Program-made: the position numbers and the translations under genes
Notes under the pieces: generated by a model
What the model was told of the DNA's origin: nothing
Seen by the model: only the letters and a program-made list of their open reading frames with translations
Database searches by the model: none
In this document: one piece after another, positions 45,132 through 51,353 of the stretch
Numbering within the stretch: the first letter of the stretch is position 1
Layout: each line of letters opens with the position of its first letter
Assembly: GCF_016904945.1 (NCBI RefSeq)
Contig: NZ_JADIKF010000040.1
Span: forward strand, 434,001-498,000
Length of the DNA: 64,000 bases
Source: Dyella mobilis
GTDB taxonomy: Bacteria; Pseudomonadota; Gammaproteobacteria; Xanthomonadales; Rhodanobacteraceae
Reading direction: 5' to 3'

Positions 45132-45527
45132 TCAGGCCTCAGGGCGGTGAAGCGCACAGAGCTTATTTCCATCGGGATCTCGGACATATGCGAGGTACAG
45201 AGTACCCATAGCGGTTTCGCGAAGGCCCGGAGGGTTCTCAATCGATTTTCCGCCATGTACCACAGCGACATCGTGGAACTGGTGTACACGCTCAGGAGAG
45301 TCACAGTTAAAGCCGATGGTGCCCCCGTTCGCAAAACTTGCACATTCGCCGTTGATCGGCTCGCCCACGACGAAAGTCCCTCCATTGAATCGGTAAAAAA
45401 GTCGAGCATGGCCAGTCTTCGCATTATTCCGTATGGGCTCTCCGACACCTAGTGTGCCAAGGACTGCGTCATAGAACTTCTTTGAGCGCTCTATGTCACT
45501 CGTCCCGACCATCACGTGGCTAAACAT
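45132..45527 (-). CDS. VOC family protein (glyoxalase/dioxygenase fold), cassette gene
   Basis: A 131-residue single-module vicinal-oxygen-chelate protein. It opens MFSHVMVGTSDIERSKKFYD, the standard first beta-alpha unit with a metal-ligand His, and closes YVRDPDGNKLCALHRP with the usual DPDGN. Possible functions include glyoxalase-like or resistance activities; the substrate is unknown. The ATG at 45527 lies 54 bases inside the cassette; the attC at 45029-45088 follows its stop. Confidence 0.85.
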   Translation of the reverse strand: MFSHVMVGTSDIERSKKFYDAVLGTLGVGEPIRNNAKTGHARLFYRFNGGTFVVGEPINGECASFANGGTIGFNCDSPERVHQFHDVAVVHGGKSIENPPGLRETAMGTLYLAYVRDPDGNKLCALHRPEA

Positions 45528-45580
45528 TCGTTGTCTCCAGAAAGTGTCTTGCTGGATTGCGCAGAAGTAACATTTGTGCC

Positions 45581-45714
45581 GCCTGACCCCTGAATATGCG
45601 GACTCCGGCATCCGGTCATACGCGTTGCGACGCGCTGCATGGACCGCAACGCGATCCCCATAATTTCGCAACAGCTCCACCCAGCGGGACTCCCCTTTGA
45701 GTGTTTGCATAGGG
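45581..45714 (-). repeat. 134-bp attC-like repeat, copy 1
   Basis: It is 87% identical (116 of 134) to 48424-48557 and of the same length. It lies just after the DUF4279 cassette gene and ends on the minus strand in ATTCAGGGGTCAGGC, close to the standard attC end ATTCAGGCGTTAGGC. The size recalls the long attC sites of Vibrio superintegrons. Internal pairing is imperfect. Confidence 0.65.
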
Positions 45715-45763
45715 TCGAAAGCAGACCTCGCGATTCCCCAGCTCTTCCATCCAATCCTGTTCC

Positions 45764-46177
45764 CTAATACACATCATGAACGAACGAGGCACCGAGTGAG
45801 GCAATACGACTCAGCATGCTTGGCGCCAAGTCGAGCGCATAATTACGGTTGCTTGATGTACTCACCCATATGCGTACATTGCCACCTCTGCTGAGCTCAA
45901 TGAGAAAGTCTTGATGTGGCTCCAAGAAGGTAAGCAGCTCGTCCAATGCATCCTCAACCAGTGTGTCGGTGGAGTCGCGCCAACCATAGGAAAACGGATT
46001 AGCCGACCAATAGCCGGTTACACGGGTGCCTGCGAGCAGGGTGCCCTTAGGGGTTTTGCGTGGTTCACCCGCCCGCCATGCATGTTGGGGCTCCATACCC
46101 AGTGTGCGAGCAACCACGCTCGGGTCGAGCTCAGGATGCGAAATACGTAGATCGACAATGTGCGAGTAAAGCTGCAT
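45764..46177 (-). CDS. DUF4279 domain protein, cassette gene
   Basis: A 137-residue protein matching the DUF4279 pattern: LRISHPELDPSVVARTLGME, HAWRAGEPRKTPKGTLL and YWSANPF, with a C-terminal segment that holds an acidic helix (LVEDALDELLTFLEPH). Such proteins occur in cassette arrays and polymorphic-toxin neighbourhoods as possible immunity proteins, but function is unproven. The ATG at 46177 has AGG at 6-7 bases; in-frame ATGs at 46183 and 46195 are alternatives. Confidence 0.75.
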   Translation of the reverse strand: MQLYSHIVDLRISHPELDPSVVARTLGMEPQHAWRAGEPRKTPKGTLLAGTRVTGYWSANPFSYGWRDSTDTLVEDALDELLTFLEPHQDFLIELSRGGNVRIWVSTSSNRNYALDLAPSMLSRIASLGASFVHDVY

Positions 46178-46215
46178 TTGCATCCTCACTATCATTCGCG
46201 CTTCGTTTGCGACCC

Positions 46216-46689
46216 TTAAGCGGGAGGCGTGCCTTTCCCCGACTCATCCTTGACGAAGTACAAAGCGCCGTACTTAAACCATTTAATGGTGACCGGGACA
46301 TCTGCATGGCCAGTCATAGCGGAGTCGCTGCCGCCTGGCGAAACGACTGGAGCCACTACGGGCTTTGAGGCGACGTATTCAGGGCTAACGACCACAACAA
46401 GATCAGCGCCCACGTTTTTACCCTGTGTTATCGCACCGCTTTCGCTCTGCTGGCTTGGCGCGGTAAAGGCGGAATAACCAATCGGGGCATAACCCTTGGC
46501 CTCATACATCGAAAGAGTTTCCGGCGTATAGGTTCTAATGTGATCCACGAGTGGCGTGCCCGGACTAGGGCCAATCGTCGTAGCTTCGACAGGAGCGGGG
46601 TGAGCCCCGGGGAGCGGATGGTAGAACTGTTGGTATCCACTGGCACATCCGCTGAGCACTAAAACCACACACAAGGCTGCACGCTTCAT
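46216..46689 (-). CDS. Lipoprotein of unknown function, cassette gene
   Basis: A 157-residue lipoprotein. The short signal MKRAALCVVLVLSGC has lipobox VLSGC. The mature protein contains LSMYEAKGYAPIGYSAF and a hydrophobic strand GADLVVVVSPEYVAS, then TIKWFKYGALYFVKD. It resembles small envelope proteins of unknown role. AAAGGA precedes the ATG. It is only 20 bases from the DUF4279 gene's frame with no attC between, so the two may form one cassette. Confidence 0.7.
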   Translation of the reverse strand: MKRAALCVVLVLSGCASGYQQFYHPLPGAHPAPVEATTIGPSPGTPLVDHIRTYTPETLSMYEAKGYAPIGYSAFTAPSQQSESGAITQGKNVGADLVVVVSPEYVASKPVVAPVVSPGGSDSAMTGHADVPVTIKWFKYGALYFVKDESGKGTPPA

Positions 46690-46871
46690 AAGTCCATTTT
46701 CCTTTAGCGTTTGGGTTAGGGATAGATTTTCAATGGGGACTAGCAGTGCTTCCAGTTCAGAGTTGAATCGTTTATTGCAGAGGTTTTCGGTATAACGGCG
46801 CTAACTATGCGCTCGGCCACTTCGGTTGCGCAATAGAGACGCCATCCGCTGTGGGTTGCTACCTCAGCCGG

Positions 46872-47360
46872 TCAACGCAACACATTGCTGAAATCGCCCG
46901 CCTTCGGCAAGCTGTCAGGCAGGTGTCCCCGGATCTCGCCTGGTGAGAAACATCCCATGATGCAGCCTAAGTATGGGTCTCGGCCGTCTTCGGTGATTGC
47001 CCAGTGCCAATCAACGACTCCGGTATTCGTTGGAAAATTCAATGCAATGCCGTTCTCAAAGAAAAGGGTTATGGAAGCATCTTCCGCCACTTTTACATCT
47101 GAGACTATTGCGCCGACGCACGCAGCCAAGAGCGCACACTGGCCAACTAATTGGGGATCGAACGTTCTTACAGCCTGGGCGTAAGACCTAACGAAGGGAC
47201 TGCTGACGAGTTCCGCGTCACCGCTCTGCACTTCCTGGGCTGAGAGCTCAAAACCGTCGAAGTTCAATCCAAAGCTGGTCGCAACACAGAAACCAATGTA
47301 GTACTTACCGAGAAGGCATGCCCGGAGTTGTTCGATAATGGAATAAGGCAAGTTGGGCAC
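46872..47360 (-). CDS. Hypothetical protein, cassette gene
   Basis: A 162-residue cytosolic protein of unknown family. Visible features are a helical start (YSIIEQLRACLLGKYY), a central hydrophobic helix (GQCALLAACVGAIVSDV) and a beta-rich end (ITLFFENGIALNF, DWHWAITEDGRDPYLG). The GTG at 47360 is preceded by AAAGGA. The 182 bases after its stop may hold a very degenerate attC, which I could not define. Confidence 0.65.
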   Translation of the reverse strand: MPNLPYSIIEQLRACLLGKYYIGFCVATSFGLNFDGFELSAQEVQSGDAELVSSPFVRSYAQAVRTFDPQLVGQCALLAACVGAIVSDVKVAEDASITLFFENGIALNFPTNTGVVDWHWAITEDGRDPYLGCIMGCFSPGEIRGHLPDSLPKAGDFSNVLR

Positions 47361-47418
47361 GTAATAATTCCTTTCGGTTGAAGTCGCAGTCGAAAGCGGA
47401 CGCTACCAACATGATCAA

Positions 47419-47748
47419 CTAGTCGACGACAAACAACTTGGCACCAATCTTCGTATACGAGCGATGCGGCTCCGCGCCATCACTGACCTGATAACTCATG
47501 CCAGGTCTCAACGTGAACGTGCGACCATCTTCGAGATCTGTGTGAAGCTCCCCTTCTACGCACAGCAGGATGTGTCCTTTGGTGCACCAGTGATCTGCAA
47601 GATAGCCAGGCGTGTATTCGATCATCCGCACCCTCATGCCACCGAATTGTCGGGTGCGCCAATAGGCGAAGCCCGATTCACCCTTGTGTTGGATCGCGTC
47701 CACGGACGACCAGTCGGTTGTTCCAAACGGGATACCTGAGATTTCCAA
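47419..47748 (-). CDS. Cupin-fold protein of the DHCW-motif family, cassette gene
   Basis: A 109-residue single-domain cupin. The family motif ADHWCTKGHILLCVEGEL gives the usual metal-site residues, followed by the second cupin half LRPGMSYQVSDGAEPHRS. Function unknown; possible metal-dependent enzyme or sensor. Minus-strand AAAGGAG-like sequence is absent directly upstream, but CCTTTGGAA is present before the ATG. No clear attC is visible after its stop. Confidence 0.85.
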   Translation of the reverse strand: MEISGIPFGTTDWSSVDAIQHKGESGFAYWRTRQFGGMRVRMIEYTPGYLADHWCTKGHILLCVEGELHTDLEDGRTFTLRPGMSYQVSDGAEPHRSYTKIGAKLFVVD

Positions 47749-47852
47749 AGGAGTCGCCCTTTCTGAGCTGACGAGGTCGGAGGCCCGATGATGCCATGTC
47801 CGTCATGGATCGAAAGCATAACTAGCACCTGAAAGCCGAAGGCCCACGAACA

Positions 47853-48041
47853 CTACGCTACGTTCTTTGCTGCAACAATGTTCTTGACGGCAATCAAAAA
47901 GACAACGACTCCCCATACGCCAATGACAACCTCGGTCGTGTATAGAGCTGCGCTGAAGACTGCCAGATCGATATTGCTGAGCGGCTTGGCCACTTGTGCC
48001 ACGCGAAAAAAAGCTGTCACTTCCCAAGCGGACGAGGTCAA
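47853..48041 (-). CDS. Small single-helix membrane protein, cassette gene
   Basis: A 62-residue product with an amphipathic first half (AFFRVAQVAKPLSNIDL) and one membrane helix (VVIGVWGVVVFLIAVKNIV). The TTG at 48041 lies inside the right-hand core of the preceding attC (G/TTGACC), so the cassette would supply its own start at the recombination point; the GTG seven codons on is an alternative. No family recognised; it may be a decayed gene. Confidence 0.45.
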   Translation of the reverse strand: MTSSAWEVTAFFRVAQVAKPLSNIDLAVFSAALYTTEVVIGVWGVVVFLIAVKNIVAAKNVA

Positions 48042-48092
48042 CGCTTGGCTTAAGCGGCAGCGAAGCCGTCTGCCTTGAACGAATAGCTAGCG
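48036..48092 (-). other. attC site (57 bp)
   Basis: Minus strand: CGCTAGC outer site (degenerate GCCTAAC), spacer TATTC, box GTTCAAGGCAG, stem ACGGCTTCGCTGCCG region, box CTTAAGCC, and outer site GTTGACC. The TAG stop of the preceding gene (48087) falls within the first core, as is common in cassettes. Confidence 0.85.
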
Positions 48093-48416
48093 AGCACCGA
48101 ACCGCTCCGTGGGCGCCTCGCGGCCAAAGTGATGGAGAAGAAGATAATTGTCCCAGCCACGAGAGCCTGTGCAAGTGATGATGGAAGCGCGTTGCAAACC
48201 ATGGAGAACTACCACCTCGCGAATGGCAGGCCACAGAACTTGAGGGTTTGGGGTCGCGAAGGTGACGTTTACATATGGACCATCATCGTCGCCTCGATTG
48301 ACCTCGACGCCTAGAACAGAGCCTTCCGGCACATCAGGAGCCTGAAGAGCGTCGATTGCTGACTCGCTGAACGCGCCGAGCAGGCCCGGCTGAACTTGGA
48401 TAGTGAGATAGTGCAT
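48087..48416 (-). CDS. Hypothetical protein, cassette gene
   Basis: A 109-residue protein with alternating strands and helices (HYLTIQVQPGLLGAF, PYVNVTFATPNPQVLWPAIREVVV, RASIITCTGSRGWDNYLLLHHF). No family recognised. The ATG at 48416 lies 7 bases after the core of the preceding attC-like site, whose TTAGGGAG doubles as the Shine-Dalgarno sequence. Its stop lies within the next attC. Confidence 0.7.
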   Translation of the reverse strand: MHYLTIQVQPGLLGAFSESAIDALQAPDVPEGSVLGVEVNRGDDDGPYVNVTFATPNPQVLWPAIREVVVLHGLQRASIITCTGSRGWDNYLLLHHFGREAPTERFGAR

Positions 48417-48423
48417 CAGTGCT

Positions 48424-48557
48424 CCCTAACTACTGAATATACGGACTTCAACATCCGGTTATACACGTTGCGACACGCTGCATGGACCTCAACGCAATCC
48501 CCATGATTTCGCAACAGCTCCACCCAGCTGGACTCCCTTTTGAGTGTCTGCTTAGGG
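48424..48557 (-). repeat. 134-bp attC-like repeat, copy 2
   Basis: Partner of 45581-45714. On the minus strand it starts CCCTAAG and ends ATTCAGTAGTTAGGG, with a near-canonical GTTRRRY core. It separates the genes at 48573-49004 and 48087-48416. Confidence 0.68.
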
Positions 48558-48572
48558 TGGCGGGCGCGGCCG

Positions 48573-49004
48573 TCAGGGCAAGGCGGATCGGAGAAGCCCG
48601 CAATACGTAGAATCAGCTTCCAATTGATGCATGCTCAAGAACTGATTGCCTTGAGGATCAAATGCCAAACCACCAAAGTTCGTTACCAACACCTTTGCGG
48701 TTTCAAAGACGGCTATACACTCATCAGCGCTATCGCCATATACAAAGTGATAGACGACCACTCCACGAAGCTTACGTGCGGCAACTTGGGGATAGTCCTT
48801 GGCGACATTCGAATAGGGTTCGCGATAAAACTCAAATCCCGTTTTTCGGCCGGACAGCTTTAGCGGCAAGAAGCCGGAATCCCGGTTCAAGTCAACTTGT
48901 GCCGCAAACTCGACGGGCACGTGGCTATCCCTCAAAGATTTCTGCCACGTTTCAAGATTGGGAGCTCGCTGCAGCGCGAGAATTACAAAGATATCGATTG
49001 ACAC
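48573..49004 (-). CDS. Hypothetical protein, cassette gene
   Basis: A 143-residue protein. It starts SIDIFVILALQRAPNLETWQKSL, with FLPLKLSGRKTGFEFYREPY and a hydrophobic strand-helix ECIAVFETAKVLVTNFGGL later, a pattern of small alpha/beta proteins in cassette arrays of unknown function. The GTG at 49004 is used; GGGG lies about 10 bases upstream. Confidence 0.68.
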   Translation of the reverse strand: MSIDIFVILALQRAPNLETWQKSLRDSHVPVEFAAQVDLNRDSGFLPLKLSGRKTGFEFYREPYSNVAKDYPQVAARKLRGVVVYHFVYGDSADECIAVFETAKVLVTNFGGLAFDPQGNQFLSMHQLEADSTYCGLLRSALP

Positions 49005-49084
49005 TTATAACCCCTAGTTCCCAGGTATCCGTCTGGCCTCATTATGTCCGCTGTGGGTCGGAAGGGGATGCCACACAAACGGAA

Positions 49085-49516
49085 TCATGCTAACCACTTT
49101 TCAGTATCACGACTCCTTGCTAGTGACAAAGCTTCGAACTCGTCTCGGCAGTCGAGCTTCTGAACACCAACATCAGCAAGCGCCTCATTTATGGCATCGA
49201 CTGAAGCTAATGCGGCTCATTGCACACCTTCCCTGAAAACGGCAGCAGCTTGCGTGCCCTCACCCCCAAAGAATTCTGCCTCAATGTACGCCAAGGCCCC
49301 TCCTGAGCTTAGCTCCGCACAAAAAGCAATCAATTCAACAGGGAAAATGCCGTCGCCATCCGTAAGAGGACAAAACGGAATCTTGAATTCCTCCCTTACC
49401 TTGATCGTTAGTGGGACTAGCACATAGCCCTGAGCCAACTCGACGGTAGTCAGTGGCAATCGCGGGGCACCGAGCACATCTTTGTGTCCGATCACCGCCT
49501 GAATCGTATACGCCAA
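49085..49516 (-). pseudogene. Cassette gene interrupted by an in-frame TGA
   Basis: The TTG start at 49516 (with AAGGGAG upstream) opens a 99-codon frame that stops at TGA (49217), but the same frame continues without further stops for 43 protein-like codons (DAINEALADVGVQKLDCRDE, FEALSLARSRDTEKWLA) to a second stop at 49085. The first part holds LTTVELAQGYVLVPLTIKVR and LIAFCAELSSGGALAYIEAE. Most simply this is one gene of about 142 codons with a nonsense mutation; readthrough cannot be excluded. Confidence 0.65.
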
Positions 49517-49575
49517 TTCAACTCCCTTTTTTTGTCTACTTTAGCTCTGTCCGCTTCGGAGTCGGAAGCGGAGCT

Positions 49576-49626
49576 TATCAGACGCCATCAATTGGCTGCC
49601 GCTGGCGACGCGTTGAGCGGTTTAAG
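49576..49626 (-). other. Degenerate attC-like site
   Basis: Contains GACGCCATCAATTGGC and a GCCGCTGGCGACGC stem followed by GTTGAGCGGTTTAAG, in the order of an attC, but both core sites have several changes. Confidence 0.35.
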
Positions 49627-49863
49627 TAATACCCAGTAGCCTTTCAAGTTCGGCGGCGAGTTTATTGAACTCACTCCCCCATCCATGCTCGATCGAGATC
49701 TCTTGAAGATTGGCCGTTGGCGCGAGTAACAACCTAACCTGATTTAGTGATAGGTCGACCAGGAGCACATCGATGTCATGAAGCGCCATGGTGCGATTCC
49801 CGTAGAGGACACCATCGCCCGCAGTTCAATCAGGATGTGCCGGACAGTTGCGTCGACATCCAT
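49622..49863 (-). pseudogene. Frameshifted small cassette gene
   Basis: The ATG at 49863, with AGGGGAG 5 bases upstream, opens MDVDATVRHILIELRA; near a GGGCGATGG stretch the protein-like reading moves to another frame and continues AGDGVLYGNRTMALHDIDVL, LVDLSLNQVRLLLAPTANLQ and EISIEHGWGSEFNKLAAELE to a stop at 49622. The total of 242 bases is not a multiple of three. It looks like an 80-residue gene with one indel. Family unknown. Confidence 0.65.
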
Positions 49864-49966
49864 ACCAACTCCCCTAAGATCAAAACAATTTGGAATATCC
49901 AGCTTGTTCCTAAGCGACCGCTATAGGTCGACAACGGGCCTATTGTAGACAGCATGTAAGGATGCT

Positions 49967-50278
49967 CTAGGTCTTTGCGTGCGAATGACCATCAATCGCC
50001 CACTTGGGCAAACCGCAATGCACACATTTCTCCGCGCTTCGGTTGATGGCGAGGAAGCTGGGCTTGAAGAACGGCTTATTGCATCGCGGACACCTAAATG
50101 ACGAGACGACGCCGCTCAAAACGACCCACGCACCAAACCAAGACGGAACAAAGTAGTTGTCAACTTTCCCGAACGAAGGAAACGAAAGCAGAAATGCGAC
50201 AGGAATACCTGCGATGAAAATTGCCCACGAAGCATACGTCCAGTTCCGCAACCACTGCCATCTCTCTGCGTATATCAT
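49967..50278 (-). CDS. Zinc-ribbon membrane protein, cassette gene
   Basis: A 103-residue protein. Two membrane helices (ASWAIFIAGIPVAFLLSF and FGAWVVLSGVVSSF) are followed by a zinc ribbon with two cysteine pairs (CPRCNKPFFKPSFLA, CVHCG). Similar small membrane zinc-ribbon proteins are common and uncharacterised. It follows the 89-bp repeat copy 2, making it the first cassette of the remaining array. Confidence 0.7.
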   Translation of the reverse strand: MIYAERWQWLRNWTYASWAIFIAGIPVAFLLSFPSFGKVDNYFVPSWFGAWVVLSGVVSSFRCPRCNKPFFKPSFLAINRSAEKCVHCGLPKWAIDGHSHAKT

Positions 50279-50353
50279 TCCCCCTGCCTCACGTGCGCTA
50301 TCACCCAGAGCCTATTCTTATGTCCGTCTCGGGTCAAAATTCGAACTGTCCCT

Positions 50354-50442
50354 CGCTAAGAAGCCGAAGAGCATTTGCGCCGGGCGCAGCCAGAGGGGTC
50401 TGGTCCCACTGGTCTTCAGGAAGTTCCATCTATTGGCCTTAC
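50354..50442 (-). repeat. 89-bp cassette-start repeat, copy 2
   Basis: 82% identical to 44947-45035, directly after the half attC on the minus strand and upstream of the zinc-ribbon gene. It contains a 31-codon frame starting ATGGAACTTCCTGAAGACCA. Confidence 0.75.
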
Positions 50443-50465
50443 GCTTGAATTAAGTCGGTCCGCGA
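50436..50465 (-). other. Half attC site at the array edge
   Basis: On the minus strand the right-hand half of an attC is present (TTAATTCAAGC then GTAAGGC), but the left-hand half is replaced by the 3' end of a broken secreted-protein gene. It marks the high-coordinate boundary of the array. Confidence 0.7.
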
Positions 50466-50651
50466 AGATGCACACCTGCGCAGGGCCTACGGCGTTGACG
50501 CTGCGCAGGTAATCCAGCAGCGGACCTTTGTATTGCGCAAAACCAGGATCACTGGCCAGCTTGAACGTGGCCGGGTCCTGCTCCTGGCCTGTCGCCATCG
50601 TCGGCAACAGGCCAGCACAGGCCACTCATAGGAACGAGCAGAGCGTTCGCA
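50466..50651 (-). pseudogene. Broken secreted-protein gene, paralogue of 35721-36161
   Basis: The ATG at 50651 opens MRTLCSFL, then an in-frame TGA, then VACAGLLPTMATGQEQDPAT and FKLASDPGFAQYKGPLLDYL, RSVNAVGPAQVCIFADR, running into the attC half. The post-signal part matches the intact secreted protein at 35721-36161 (L..Y..YRS..VEYLRS...FCLFG). It therefore has a nonsense codon inside the signal peptide and a lost C terminus. Confidence 0.7.
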
Positions 50652-50690
50652 TGGTCGTGACTCCGCACAGGTAGCAGGCGCCAGTTTGCA

Positions 50691-50999
50691 TCATCCGGCT
50701 TGTTCCGCCTTTTCCTTGCGCCAAACCTTCTCCCGCAATCTGGACAAGCGCCGATTGGCCTCCTGCGCACTGCTCTGCCCCATCTCGATCAATGTCGCTA
50801 TGCCGAACATGGCGTTAGCCAGATCGACCTGGTTGAGGTCTTCCACCTGGGGAAGCACGTCGCTCAACACTCTGGCCATGCCTTGGGCGCCGTCCAGCAA
50901 CAGGGTGGCGTCATCCAACAGCTTTAGAGGATCGCAGACCGGGGGAAGGTAGTAGCTGGCGTTGAGGGTGATCCAGGCTCCGGGGGCTTTCGCGTTCAT
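50691..50999 (-). CDS. Small protein of unknown function under C4-like RNA control
   Basis: A 102-residue mainly helical protein: DPLKLLDDATLLLDGAQGMA, DLANAMFGIATLIEMGQ and a basic end (EANRRLSRLREKVWRKEK). It resembles small Pseudomonas proteins that follow a C4-type antisense RNA leader. AAGGAG lies 6 bases before the ATG. A leader frame (51122 to this gene, with FPYRKER near its end) and a hairpin GCCACCCGC/GCGGGTGGC (51027-51050) lie upstream. Confidence 0.65.
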   Translation of the reverse strand: MNAKAPGAWITLNASYYLPPVCDPLKLLDDATLLLDGAQGMARVLSDVLPQVEDLNQVDLANAMFGIATLIEMGQSSAQEANRRLSRLREKVWRKEKAEQAG

Positions 51000-51062
51000 C
51001 GTTCGCTCCTTGCGATACGGGAAAGCGCCACCCGCACGAGCGCGGGTGGCGGACGTGCCGAG

Positions 51063-51083
51063 GTCAGAAACCGGTCCTCTAAG
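51063..51083 (-). promoter_or_regulatory. Predicted target site of the C4-like antisense RNA
   Basis: The minus-strand mRNA contains CTTAGAGG and GTTTCTGAC, which are complementary to the two exposed segments of the upstream C4-like RNA (CTCTAAG and GTCAGAA). Pairing would occur within the leader frame of the downstream gene. Confidence 0.55.
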
Positions 51084-51144
51084 AACCCGGCCAGGCCAAA
51101 GCCTGCCCGGCACGCCCGCCATAGGTAAGCGGGGGTGTTAGCGC

Positions 51145-51225
51145 AAAGAAAACGCGCCTGACGGCGCGCGCGCCTTAGAGGTGACGGGTTCTGACACCCG
51201 GTCGCTGAATTGGCAGCGACCCGTT
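51145..51225 (-). ncRNA. C4-antisense-RNA-like leader
   Basis: On the minus strand: hairpin GGTCGCTG/CAGCGACC (51221-51200), hairpin CGGGT-GTCAGA-ACCCG (51200-51185), a single-stranded CCTCTAAG segment, then a terminator stem CGCGCC-GTCA-GGCGCG followed by TTTTCTTT (51168-51145). The loop and single-stranded segments are complementary to a site about 110 bases downstream. This is the arrangement of phage P1/P7 C4 RNA, also reported in pseudomonads. Ends are approximate. Confidence 0.6.
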
Positions 51226-51353
51226 CAAGCTAAAGCGGCGTCAGCCCATCGTCAAGCCGAGTTCGCCTATCACCACGTGCATCGCTGAACTTTCGCCGGC
51301 AACAGGCATCAGACATCAACCAAACACGTCAGATGGATCTCACAGGGGAACTC

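Larger units (their letters stand above)
44947..50465 (-). mobile_element. Integron gene-cassette array without integrase (CALIN)
   Basis: Eleven small genes or gene remnants, all on the minus strand, with attC-like recombination sites between several of them: clear sites at 45029-45088 and 48036-48092, two 134-bp attC-like sites at 45581-45714 and 48424-48557, weaker ones near 49006-49095 and 49576-49626, and a half site at 50436-50465. All have the same orientation as the genes, as in integron cassettes. No tyrosine integrase gene is in the window. Gene content is mostly unknown proteins, and two cassettes are disrupted. The exact outer ends are inferred from the repeats. Confidence 0.8.

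Noticed and set aside
45132..45710. Extended VOC protein starting at 45710 (MQTLKGESRWVELL...)
   Set aside because: The extra 61 codons lie in the 134-bp attC-like repeat; the VOC fold begins at the ATG at 45527.
51000..51122. Longer start for the small gene at 50691-50999
   Set aside because: The extension coincides with the C4 target and hairpins; the ATG at 50999 has its own strong ribosome site. The upstream frame is better read as a leader.
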